This document shows positions 41,844-49,599 of a stretch of DNA of 64,000 nt, in pieces. The stretch is from contig NC_014618.1 in NCBI RefSeq assembly GCF_000164865.1, positions 4,340,001 to 4,404,000 of the forward strand, read 5' to 3'. The notes under the pieces are model-generated. The model searched no databases and was not told the DNA's origin. It was given only the letters and a program-made list of their open reading frames with translations. The stretch is from [Enterobacter] lignolyticus SCF1. Its GTDB lineage: Bacteria > Pseudomonadota > Gammaproteobacteria > Enterobacterales > Enterobacteriaceae. A program made the translations under genes and the position numbers. The first letter of the stretch is position 1, and every line of letters begins with the position of its first letter.

Positions 41844-42296
41844 ATGCATTTTGATACCGAAACCCGAAAGCGCTGGATGTCCGCGCTCGCGCACAGCGCC
41901 CCCGCGGATCTCAGCGCCCGCATGCAGGCGCTGAAGCTGGCCCCCGGCTATGAGCCCCTGCGGGCGCCGGAAAGCGGGCTGGTGCAAATCCAGGCGCGAA
42001 TGGGCGCGACCGGCGAACGCTTCTTTGCCGGAGACGCCACGCTGACCCGCGCGGTGATCCGCCTTGAGAACGGCACCCTCGGCTACAGCTGGATACTCGG
42101 GCGCGACAAACGCCACGCCGAGCGCTGCGCCATCGTCGACGCCCTGCTGCAGCAGCAGACTCATTTTCAAACCCTGATGGAAACCCTGATTGCCCCGCTG
42201 GAGGCGGAACGCGCCGCGCGCATCGCTGCCCGCCGTACCGAAGTGAATGCCAGCCGGGTCGACTTCTTTACCCTGGTGCGCGGAGATAACGCATGA
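41844..42296 (+). CDS. phnG: PhnG, C-P lyase core complex subunit
   Basis: A 150-residue subunit of the PhnGHIJ core. With PhnI, PhnH and PhnL it displaces adenine from ATP by the phosphonate to give a ribose 1-phosphonate 5-triphosphate. RPESGLVQIQARMGATGERFF-like and LGYSWILGRDKRHAE segments match the family. Starts directly after the phnF TGA and overlaps phnH by four bases. Confidence 0.94.
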   Translation: MHFDTETRKRWMSALAHSAPADLSARMQALKLAPGYEPLRAPESGLVQIQARMGATGERFFAGDATLTRAVIRLENGTLGYSWILGRDKRHAERCAIVDALLQQQTHFQTLMETLIAPLEAERAARIAARRTEVNASRVDFFTLVRGDNA

Positions 42297-42877
42297 CCCT
42301 ACAAACCGCTTTTTCCCTTCCGGTGCAGGATGCCCAGCACAGTTTTCGTCGTCTGCTGAAAGCCATGAGCGAGCCGGGCGTCATCGTCTCGCTGCACCAG
42401 CTGAAATACGGCTGGCAGCCGCTCTGTGTGGCCACCACCAGCGTGCTGCTGACGCTTGCCGATAATGACACGCCGGTGTGGCTGTCCGCCTCGATGGATA
42501 ACGACATCGCCCGCCAGAACCTGCGTTTTCACATCAACGCGCCGCTGGTTGACCAGCCGCAGCAGGCGGTCTACGCCGTCACCGACAGCACCATCAGCGC
42601 GGAGCAGCTCAACGCGCTGTCGAGCGGCACCGCCGTGGCGCCGGAAACCAGCGCCACGCTGATTGTGCAGGTCGCAAGCCTGAGCGGCGGCCGCATGCTG
42701 CGCCTGACCGGCGCGGGCATTGCCGACGAGCGCATGGTCGCGCCGCAGCTGCCGGAATGCCTCATCCACGAGCTGACCGAACGACCGCACCCGTTCCCGC
42801 TGGGGATTGACCTGATCCTGACCTGCGGCGAACGGCTGCTCGCCATCCCCCGCACCACCCACGTGGAGGTATGCTGA
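42293..42877 (+). CDS. phnH: PhnH, C-P lyase core complex subunit
   Basis: A 194-residue subunit, same length as E. coli PhnH, with a nucleotide-binding-like fold lacking PLP-type catalytic residues. Visible conserved segments: QDAQHSFRRLLKAMSEPGV near the N-terminus and PHPFPLGIDLILTCGERLLAIPRTT at the C-terminus. It joins the PhnGHIJ core. ATGA overlap with phnG and a one-base overlap with phnI show tight coupling. Confidence 0.94.
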   Translation: MTLQTAFSLPVQDAQHSFRRLLKAMSEPGVIVSLHQLKYGWQPLCVATTSVLLTLADNDTPVWLSASMDNDIARQNLRFHINAPLVDQPQQAVYAVTDSTISAEQLNALSSGTAVAPETSATLIVQVASLSGGRMLRLTGAGIADERMVAPQLPECLIHELTERPHPFPLGIDLILTCGERLLAIPRTTHVEVC

Positions 42878-43941
42878 TGTACGTTGCCGTCAAGGGAGGC
42901 GAAAAGGCGATTGCCGCCGCGCACCTCCTGCAGGAGCACAAACGCCGGGGCGACCCCGGGCTTGCCGAACTCAGCGTGGCGCAGATTGAGCAGCAGCTAA
43001 ATCTGGCCGTCGATCGGGTCATGACCGAGGGCGGAATCGCCGATCGCGAGCTCGCCGCGCTGGCGCTCAAGCAGGCCAGCGGCGATAACGTCGAAGCCAT
43101 TTTCCTGCTGCGCGCCTACCGCACTACCCTGCCGCGCCTGGCGGTCAGCGAGCCCATCGACACCGCCGGGATGCGCCTTGAGCGCCGTATCTCGGCGGTG
43201 TACAAGGATGTCCCCGGCGGCCAGCTTCTCGGCCCGACCTACGACTATACCCACCGCCTGCTGGACTTCACGCTGCTCGCCAACGGCGAAACGCCGACGC
43301 TGCGCGGCGATACCCAGCGCCAGGACCCGTCGCCGCACGTATTCAGCCTGCTGGCAAAGCAGGGGCTGGCGAAAGCGGAAGAGGATAGCGGCAGCATCCC
43401 GGACGATATTACCCGTACGCCGCCGGTCTACCCCTGCTCCCGCGCCTCGCGCCTGCAGCAGCTGATGCGCGGCGACGAAGGCTATCTGCTGGCGCTGGCC
43501 TACTCCACCCAGCGCGGCTACGGGCGTAACCACCCCTTCGCCGGTGAGATCCGCAGCGGCTATGTCGAGATCGCTATTGTGCCGGAAGAGCTGGGTTTTG
43601 CGGTCAACGTCGGCGAACTGCTGCTTACAGAGTGCGAAATGGTCAACGGTTTCGTCGCCCCGGAAAACGAAGCGCCGCACTTTACCCGCGGCTACGGGCT
43701 GGTGTTCGGCATGAGCGAGCGCAAGGCGATGGCGATGGCGCTGGTCGACCGCGCCCTGCAAGCGCCGGACTACGATGAGCACATCGACGGCCCGGCGCAG
43801 GACGAAGAATTTGTGCTGGCCCATGCCGATAACGTCGAGGCCGCCGGTTTTGTCTCGCACCTCAAGCTGCCCCACTACGTCGATTTTCAGGCCGAGCTGG
43901 AACTGCTCAAACGCCTGCAACAGGAGAGCAATCGTGGCTAA
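42877..43941 (+). CDS. phnI: PhnI, nucleosidase subunit of C-P lyase
   Basis: A 354-residue catalytic subunit that attaches the phosphonate to the ribose of ATP with loss of adenine. It starts MYVAVKGGEKAI, exactly as E. coli PhnI; ATG 42877 (TGATG with phnH, GGAGGT 7-12 bases upstream) is preferred over the in-frame ATG at 42871. Conserved blocks include DRVMTEGGIADRELAALALKQ-like and RGYGLVFGMSERKAMAMALVD-like segments. The end overlaps phnJ by eight bases. Confidence 0.95.
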   Translation: MYVAVKGGEKAIAAAHLLQEHKRRGDPGLAELSVAQIEQQLNLAVDRVMTEGGIADRELAALALKQASGDNVEAIFLLRAYRTTLPRLAVSEPIDTAGMRLERRISAVYKDVPGGQLLGPTYDYTHRLLDFTLLANGETPTLRGDTQRQDPSPHVFSLLAKQGLAKAEEDSGSIPDDITRTPPVYPCSRASRLQQLMRGDEGYLLALAYSTQRGYGRNHPFAGEIRSGYVEIAIVPEELGFAVNVGELLLTECEMVNGFVAPENEAPHFTRGYGLVFGMSERKAMAMALVDRALQAPDYDEHIDGPAQDEEFVLAHADNVEAAGFVSHLKLPHYVDFQAELELLKRLQQESNRG

Positions 43942-44782
43942 CCCGCTGACCGGCTATAACTTCGCCTATCTCGACGAGCAAACCAAACGCATGATCCGCC
44001 GCGCGATCCTCAAGGCGGTGGCGATCCCCGGCTATCAGGTTCCCTTCGGCGGCCGCGAAATGCCGATGCCCTACGGCTGGGGAACCGGCGGGATCCAGAT
44101 AACCGCCAGCGTCATCGGCGAGGCGGACGTGCTGAAGGTTATCGATCAGGGCGCCGACGACACCACCAACGCCGTGTCGATCCGCAGCTTCTTCAAACGC
44201 ATCACCGGCGTGGCCACTACCGAACAAACCGCAGAGGCGACGCTTATCCAGACCCGTCACCGGATCCCGGAAACGCCGCTGGCGGAGGATCAGATCCTCA
44301 TCTTCCAGGTGCCGATCCCCGAACCGCTGCGCTTTATCGAACCGCGCGAAACCGAAACCCGCACCATGCACGCGCTGGAGGAGTACGGCGTCATGCAGGT
44401 GAAGCTGTATGAAGATATCGCCCGCTTCGGCCATATCGCTACCACCTACGCTTACCCTGTGAAGGTCAACGGGCGCTACGTGATGGACCCGTCGCCCATC
44501 CCGAAATTCGATAACCCGAAGATGGACATGATGCCTGCCCTGCAGCTGTTCGGCGCCGGGCGCGAGAAGCGCATCTATGCGGTGCCGCCGTACACCCGCG
44601 TGGAAAGCCTCGATTTTGACGACCACCCGTTTACCGTGCAGGCCTGGGACGAGCCCTGCGCCATTTGCGGCTCCCGCCACAGCTATCTGGATGAGGTGGT
44701 GCTGGATGATACCGGTAAGCGGATGTTCGTCTGTTCCGACACCGATTACTGCCGCCAACAGAGCGAGGCGCTGAGCAAATGA
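43934..44782 (+). CDS. phnJ: PhnJ, radical SAM carbon-phosphorus lyase
   Basis: A 282-residue radical enzyme that breaks the C-P bond of ribose 1-phosphonate 5-phosphate, releasing the alkane and a cyclic ribose phosphate. Near the C-terminus the cysteines CAIC ... FVCSDTDYC give the unusual CX2C-X21-CX5C arrangement that holds the iron-sulphur cluster. It begins with GTG 43934 inside the end of phnI; the product starts MANPLTGYNFAYLDEQ, matching E. coli MANLSGYNFAYLDEQ. A longer in-frame extension upstream lies within phnI and is not used. Confidence 0.95.
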   Translation: MANPLTGYNFAYLDEQTKRMIRRAILKAVAIPGYQVPFGGREMPMPYGWGTGGIQITASVIGEADVLKVIDQGADDTTNAVSIRSFFKRITGVATTEQTAEATLIQTRHRIPETPLAEDQILIFQVPIPEPLRFIEPRETETRTMHALEEYGVMQVKLYEDIARFGHIATTYAYPVKVNGRYVMDPSPIPKFDNPKMDMMPALQLFGAGREKRIYAVPPYTRVESLDFDDHPFTVQAWDEPCAICGSRHSYLDEVVLDDTGKRMFVCSDTDYCRQQSEALSK

Positions 44783-45537
44783 ACTCACCGTTACTTTCGG
44801 TCAACAACCTGACCCACCTTTACGCCCCGGGCAAGGGCTTTACCGACGTCTCCTTTGAGCTGTGGCCCGGCGAAGTGCTGGGGATCGTCGGCGAATCCGG
44901 CTCCGGTAAAACCACGCTGCTGAAGGCTATCTCCGCGCGTCTGGCGCCGCAGCAGGGGGAAGTGCTGTATCAGAACGACTCGCTCTACGCCATGAGCGAA
45001 GGAGAGCGCCGCCGCCTGCTGCGCACCGAATGGGGCGTGGTGCACCAGCACCCGATGGACGGCCTGCGCCGTCAGGTCTCGGCGGGCGGCAACATCGGCG
45101 AGCGGCTGATGGCTACCGGCGCGCGCCACTACGGCGACATCCGCGCCACCGCGCAGAAATGGCTGGAGGCGGTGGAAATTCCGCCCTCGCGCATCGATGA
45201 GATGCCGACCACCTTTTCCGGCGGCATGCAGCAGCGCCTGCAGATTGCCCGCAATCTCGTCACCCACCCCAAACTGGTGTTTATGGATGAGCCGACCGGC
45301 GGGCTGGACGTGTCGGTACAGGCGCGCCTGCTCGACCTGCTGCGCGGCCTGGTGGTGGATCTCGATCTGGCGGTGGTGATCGTCACCCACGACCTGGGCG
45401 TCGCCCGCCTGCTGGCCGACCGTCTGCTGGTGATGAAGCAGGGCCAGGTGGTGGAAAGCGGCCTGACCGACCGCGTGCTCGACGACCCGCACCACCCGTA
45501 CACCCAGCTGCTGGTGTCATCGGTATTGCAGAACTGA
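44779..45537 (+). CDS. phnK: PhnK, ABC-type ATPase bound to the C-P lyase core
   Basis: A 252-residue ABC ATPase: Walker A GESGSGKTTLL (about 38-48), signature FSGGMQQRLQIAR (about 150), Walker B LVFMDEPTGG. It binds the PhnGHIJ core and is not a transporter subunit despite its similarity to oligopeptide ATPases. Four-base overlap with phnJ. A pair of REP elements follows before phnL, the only sizeable gap between phnG and phnO. Confidence 0.95.
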   Translation: MNSPLLSVNNLTHLYAPGKGFTDVSFELWPGEVLGIVGESGSGKTTLLKAISARLAPQQGEVLYQNDSLYAMSEGERRRLLRTEWGVVHQHPMDGLRRQVSAGGNIGERLMATGARHYGDIRATAQKWLEAVEIPPSRIDEMPTTFSGGMQQRLQIARNLVTHPKLVFMDEPTGGLDVSVQARLLDLLRGLVVDLDLAVVIVTHDLGVARLLADRLLVMKQGQVVESGLTDRVLDDPHHPYTQLLVSSVLQN

Positions 45538-45546
45538 CGTTGCTGT

Positions 45547-45627
45547 GCCGGGTGGCGCTTCGCTTCCCCGGCCTACGAACAACGCACCTTTTGTAGGCCG
45601 GATAAGGCGCAGCCGCCATCCGGCAAT
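45547..45627. repeat. Inverted pair of REP elements (BIME) between phnK and phnL
   Basis: GCCGGGTGGCGCTTCGC (from 45547) and GTAGGCCGGATAAGGCGC ... GCCATCCGGC (45593-45623) are two REP units in opposite orientation, each able to form its own hairpin. Such elements can halt Rho-dependent read-through or stabilise the upstream mRNA, so phnLMNOP may be made at lower level than phnF-K. Confidence 0.85.
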
Positions 45628-45644
45628 CAAACAACGAGGCCAAC

Positions 45645-46325
45645 ATGATCCACGTAAAAAACGTGAGTAAAACCTTCGTCCTGCACCATCAGCACGGCGC
45701 GCGCCTGCCGGTACTGCAAAACGCGTCGCTGACGGTGGAAGGCGGCGAGTGCGTGGTGCTGCACGGCCACTCCGGCAGCGGCAAATCGACGCTGCTGCGT
45801 TCGCTGTACGCCAACTATCTGCCGGATTCAGGCCACATCCATATTAAACATGGCGATGAATGGGTGGATCTGGTCACCGCCCCGGCGCGCAAAGTGCTGG
45901 AGGTGCGTAAAACCACCGTCGGCTGGGTCAGCCAGTTTTTACGGGTGATCCCGCGGATTTCCGCGCTGGACGTGGTGATACAGCCGCTGCTGGATACCGG
46001 CGTGCCGCGGGAGGCGTGTGTGGCAAAGGCCGCGCGCCTGCTGACGCGTCTTAACGTACCGGAGCGCCTGTGGGACCTTGCGCCGTCCACCTTTTCCGGC
46101 GGCGAGCAGCAGCGCGTCAACATTGCGCGCGGTTTTATCGTCGATTACCCGATTCTGCTGCTCGATGAGCCCACCGCCTCGCTGGATGAGAAAAACAGCG
46201 CCGCCGTGGTCGCGCTCATTGACGAAGCCAAAGCGCGTGGCGCCGCCATTGTCGGTATTTTCCATGATGAAACGGTACGCCGCCGCGTCGCCGATCGTCT
46301 CCACCCGATGGGTACAACAGCATGA
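45645..46325 (+). CDS. phnL: PhnL, ABC-type ATPase of the phosphonate nucleosidase step
   Basis: A 226-residue ABC ATPase: Walker A GHSGSGKSTLLRS (about 45-57), signature FSGGEQQRVNIARG, Walker B ILLLDEPTAS. It acts with PhnG, PhnH and PhnI in forming the ribosyl phosphonate. ACAACGAGG gives the ribosome site before ATG 45645. It overlaps phnM by four bases. Confidence 0.94.
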   Translation: MIHVKNVSKTFVLHHQHGARLPVLQNASLTVEGGECVVLHGHSGSGKSTLLRSLYANYLPDSGHIHIKHGDEWVDLVTAPARKVLEVRKTTVGWVSQFLRVIPRISALDVVIQPLLDTGVPREACVAKAARLLTRLNVPERLWDLAPSTFSGGEQQRVNIARGFIVDYPILLLDEPTASLDEKNSAAVVALIDEAKARGAAIVGIFHDETVRRRVADRLHPMGTTA

Positions 46326-47458
46326 TTATCAATAATGTAAAGTTGATTCTTGAAAATGATGTAGTGCAGGGCTCCCTGGAGGTGCAGGACGGCGCAATCC
46401 GCACGTTCGCCGAAAGCCAGAGCCGCCTGCCCGAGGCGATGGACGGCGAAGGCGGCTGGCTGCTGCCGGGGCTTATCGAGCTGCATACCGATAATCTGGA
46501 CAAATTCTTCACCCCGCGCCCGAAGGTTGACTGGCCCGCACATTCGGCGATGAGCAGCCACGACGCGCTGATGGTCGCCAGCGGGATCACCACCGTGCTG
46601 GACGCCGTGGCGATTGGCGATGTACGCGACGGCGGCGATCGTCTGGAAAACCTGGAAAAGATGATTAACGCCGTGGAAGACACGCAAAAGCGCGGCCTTA
46701 ACCGCGCCGAGCATCGTCTGCACCTGCGCTGCGAGCTGCCGCATCACACCACGCTGCCGCTGTTTGAAAAGCTGGTAAACCGCGAGTCGGTATTGCTGGT
46801 GTCGCTGATGGACCACTCCCCGGGCCAGCGCCAGTATGCCGACCGTTCAAAATATCGCGACTATTATCAGGGGAAATACCACCTGACCGACGCACAGATG
46901 GACCGCTTCGAGGAAGAACAGATGGCGCTGGCGGCGCAGTGGTCGCAGCCCAACCGCCAGGCGATTGCCTCCGCCTGCCGCGCGCGCGATATCGCGCTGG
47001 CGAGCCACGACGACGCCACCCACGCGCACGTGGAGGAATCCCACCAGATAGGCAGCGTTATCGCCGAGTTTCCCACCACCTTAGAGGCCGCGGATGCCTC
47101 GCGCCAGCACGGTATGAACGTGCTGATGGGCGCACCAAACATCGTGCGCGGCGGTTCGCATTCCGGCAACGTGGCGGCACACAGGCTGGCGGCGCTTGGC
47201 CTGCTGGATATTCTCTCCTCCGATTACTATCCGGCGAGCCTGCTGGATGCCGCGTTCCGCGTCGCCGACGACGACGCCAACGGCTTCACCCTGCCGCAGG
47301 CCATTCATCTGGTGACCCGCAACCCGGCGCGGGCGCTGAACCTGCAGGATCGCGGCGTTATCGCCGATGGGAAGCGCGCCGACCTGGTGCTGGCGCACCG
47401 CAAAGGCGAACACATCCACATCAACCACGTCTGGCGGCAGGGAAAGAGGGTCTTCTGA
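46322..47458 (+). CDS. phnM: PhnM, ribose phosphonate triphosphate diphosphatase
   Basis: A 378-residue amidohydrolase-fold metalloenzyme that removes pyrophosphate from the ribose 1-phosphonate 5-triphosphate. Metal-binding residues appear in GLIELHTDNLDK (about 55), LVSLMDHSPGQRQ, ALASHDDATHAHVEE and the late aspartate in ILSSDYYPAS. Length equals E. coli PhnM. TGATG junction with phnN. Confidence 0.95.
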   Translation: MIINNVKLILENDVVQGSLEVQDGAIRTFAESQSRLPEAMDGEGGWLLPGLIELHTDNLDKFFTPRPKVDWPAHSAMSSHDALMVASGITTVLDAVAIGDVRDGGDRLENLEKMINAVEDTQKRGLNRAEHRLHLRCELPHHTTLPLFEKLVNRESVLLVSLMDHSPGQRQYADRSKYRDYYQGKYHLTDAQMDRFEEEQMALAAQWSQPNRQAIASACRARDIALASHDDATHAHVEESHQIGSVIAEFPTTLEAADASRQHGMNVLMGAPNIVRGGSHSGNVAAHRLAALGLLDILSSDYYPASLLDAAFRVADDDANGFTLPQAIHLVTRNPARALNLQDRGVIADGKRADLVLAHRKGEHIHINHVWRQGKRVF

Positions 47459-48027
47459 TGACGGGAAAGCTTATCTGGCTGGTCGGGCCGTCAGGCTCCG
47501 GGAAAGACAGCCTGCTGGAGGCGCTGCGTAAGCAGGAGCACCCGCAGATGCTGGTGGCGCATCGCTACATCACCCGCCCCGCAGGCGCGGGGTGCGAAAA
47601 CCATGTCGCCCTCAGCGAACACGAGTTTTTCACCCGCGCCGCGCAACATCTGTTTGCCCTGAGCTGGCATGCCAACAACCTCTACTACGGCGTCGGTATG
47701 GAGATTGACCTGTGGCTGCACGCCGGGCTCGACGTGGTAGTGAACGGCTCGCGCGCCCATCTGCCGCAGGCGAAGGCGCGGTATGGCGAGTCGCTGCTGC
47801 CGGTCTGCCTGCAGGTGTCGCCGGATATTTTGCGCCAACGTCTGGAGCAGCGGGGGCGGGAAAATGCGCTGGAGATCGCCCAGCGCCTCGAACGCGCCGC
47901 CCGCTATACCCCTCAGCAGTGCGTTATGCTGAATAATGACGGCAGTCTGCTACAGTCTGTAGAGATGTTCCTGCATCTGATTCGCACCCACGGTAACCAC
48001 AAAGAGAGCCAGCATGCCTGCCTGTGA
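47458..48027 (+). CDS. phnN: PhnN, ribose 1,5-bisphosphokinase
   Basis: A 189-residue guanylate-kinase-like enzyme that makes PRPP from ribose 1,5-bisphosphate, recycling the sugar left by the C-P lyase route. P-loop GPSGSGKDSL (about residues 10-19) and VVNGSRAHLPQAKARYG match E. coli PhnN. ATG 47458 overlaps the phnM TGA by one base; the longer in-frame extension lies inside phnM. It overlaps phnO by 14 bases. Confidence 0.94.
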   Translation: MTGKLIWLVGPSGSGKDSLLEALRKQEHPQMLVAHRYITRPAGAGCENHVALSEHEFFTRAAQHLFALSWHANNLYYGVGMEIDLWLHAGLDVVVNGSRAHLPQAKARYGESLLPVCLQVSPDILRQRLEQRGRENALEIAQRLERAARYTPQQCVMLNNDGSLLQSVEMFLHLIRTHGNHKESQHACL

Positions 48028-48448
48028 ACTACGCGACGCCACCCTCGACGACACCCACGCGGTCTATGCGCTGATCGCCGAACTGAAGCAAAAAGAGTAT
48101 GACCGGGCGGCCTTCGCCGCCGGGTTTGCCGCCAATCTGGCGAACCCTACCCAGCGTTACCAGCTCGCGCTGGTGGACGGCACGGTTGTGGGGCTTATCG
48201 GCATGCAGCTGCAGTTCCCGCTGAACTTCAACAACTGGATCGGCGAGGTACAGGAGCTGGTGGTGCTGCCGCGCAACCGCGGTCTGAGCGTCGGCCAGGC
48301 GCTGCTGGCGTGGGCGGAGGACGAGGCCCGCCGCAGCGGCGCCACAATGATGGAGCTGTCAAGCGGCAGAGCGCGGCCGGACGCCCACCGTTTTTACCTG
48401 CGCGAAGGCTATCAGCAGAGCCATTTACGCTTCAAAAAAGCGCTGTAG
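48014..48448 (+). CDS. phnO: PhnO, aminoalkylphosphonate N-acetyltransferase
   Basis: A 144-residue GNAT acetyltransferase, same length as E. coli PhnO. It acetylates aminoalkylphosphonates such as 1-aminoethylphosphonate, allowing or detoxifying their passage through the pathway. The acetyl-CoA site is visible in VQELVVLPRNRGLSVGQALL. The 14-base overlap with phnN indicates coupled translation. Confidence 0.92.
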   Translation: MPACELRDATLDDTHAVYALIAELKQKEYDRAAFAAGFAANLANPTQRYQLALVDGTVVGLIGMQLQFPLNFNNWIGEVQELVVLPRNRGLSVGQALLAWAEDEARRSGATMMELSSGRARPDAHRFYLREGYQQSHLRFKKAL

Positions 48449-48459
48449 CGAGGAGGGGT

Positions 48460-49218
48460 ATGAGCCTGACCATCCGCTTAACGGGCACCGGCGGCGCGCA
48501 GCTGGTGCCGGTATTTGGCTGCGATTGCGCCGCCTGCCGTCGCGCGCGGTCGCAGGCGCAGTTCCGCCGCCGCCCGTGCAGCGCTGAAATCCGCTATAAC
48601 GAGGCGGTGACGCTGCTGGATGCCGGTCTGCCGGACCTGATGGAACGCTGGCCTGCGGGCAGCTTTCAGCAATTTTTACTGACTCACTACCATATGGATC
48701 ACGTGCAGGGGCTGTTTCCCCTGCGCTGGGGCGTCGGCGAACGCATTGCGGTCTACGGCCCGCCCGACGAGCAGGGCTGCGACGACCTCTTCAGACACCC
48801 CGGTCTGCTGGATTTTAGCCATACCGTCGAGCCTTTCGTGGTATTCGAGCTGCAGGGGCTACAGGTCACGCCGCTGCCGCTGAACCACTCAAAGCTCACC
48901 TTTGGCTATCTGCTGGAGTCGGCCCACAGCCGCGTCGCCTGGCTTTCCGACACCGCCGGGCTGCCGGACAAGACGCTGAAGTTCTTACTCAACAACCACC
49001 CGCAGGCGATTATCATCGACTGCAGCCATCCGCCTCGCGCCGAAACGCCGAAGAACCACTGCGACCTGAACACCGTCATCGCCATTAATGAGACGATCCG
49101 CAGCCCCCGGGTAATACTGACCCATATCAGCCATCAGTTCGACGTGTGGATGATGGATAATCCGCTGCCGCCCGGGTTTGAGGCGGGGTATGACGGGATG
49201 GAGATTGTGCTGGATTAA
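48460..49218 (+). CDS. phnP: PhnP, cyclic ribose phosphodiesterase
   Basis: A 252-residue metallo-beta-lactamase-fold enzyme, length equal to E. coli PhnP. It opens 5-phosphoribosyl 1,2-cyclic phosphate to ribose 1,5-bisphosphate, the substrate of PhnN. Metal ligands lie in LLTHYHMDHVQGLFP and later HSKLTFGYLL, LSDTAGLP and LTHISHQFD; the zinc-structural cysteines are CDCAACRRAR. ATG 48460 follows GAGGAGGGGT. It ends overlapping the stop of convergent yjdP by three bases. Confidence 0.94.
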   Translation: MSLTIRLTGTGGAQLVPVFGCDCAACRRARSQAQFRRRPCSAEIRYNEAVTLLDAGLPDLMERWPAGSFQQFLLTHYHMDHVQGLFPLRWGVGERIAVYGPPDEQGCDDLFRHPGLLDFSHTVEPFVVFELQGLQVTPLPLNHSKLTFGYLLESAHSRVAWLSDTAGLPDKTLKFLLNNHPQAIIIDCSHPPRAETPKNHCDLNTVIAINETIRSPRVILTHISHQFDVWMMDNPLPPGFEAGYDGMEIVLD

Positions 49219-49532
49219 CGGCCATACTCATCCTCGAGCTGCTGCTCCTGCTCATCGAGCTGGCGGCGCTCCTGATCGAGCTGACGCTGGCGATCGTCCA
49301 GCTGACGACGGCGATCCTCCAGCTGGCGATAACGGCTATCGTACTGCCGGCTGCGGGCGTCGTTCTGCGACTGGGGCTCATCATGATAAACGCTGTCGCT
49401 GCTCGGCTTATAGGCATCGTTAATCGCCTGCTGAATGTTGCCGATTGCATCATCAATTATATCGGCATGCGCCATGTGGCTGGTCAGCGACAGCAGGCTC
49501 AAGAGCAGCGCGGTGGAGTACGTTTTCATCAT
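49215..49532 (-). CDS. yjdP: YjdP, small periplasmic coiled-coil protein
   Basis: A 105-residue exported protein: signal peptide up to MAHA (about residue 23), then DIIDDAIGNIQQAINDAY, and a long charged coiled-coil of RRRQLDDRQRQLDQERR type ending EDEYGR, as in E. coli YjdP. It is convergent with phnP, also as in E. coli. Two adjacent ATG codons (49532, 49529) are possible; GAGG lies 6 bases before the first. Function unknown. Confidence 0.88.
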   Translation of the reverse strand: MMKTYSTALLLSLLSLTSHMAHADIIDDAIGNIQQAINDAYKPSSDSVYHDEPQSQNDARSRQYDSRYRQLEDRRRQLDDRQRQLDQERRQLDEQEQQLEDEYGR

Positions 49533-49599
49533 GGTCAGCCTCGGGGATGGACTGCCACTACGGTAACCAACCCCGCTTGGGGCGTGTAGCGGAGGAATC

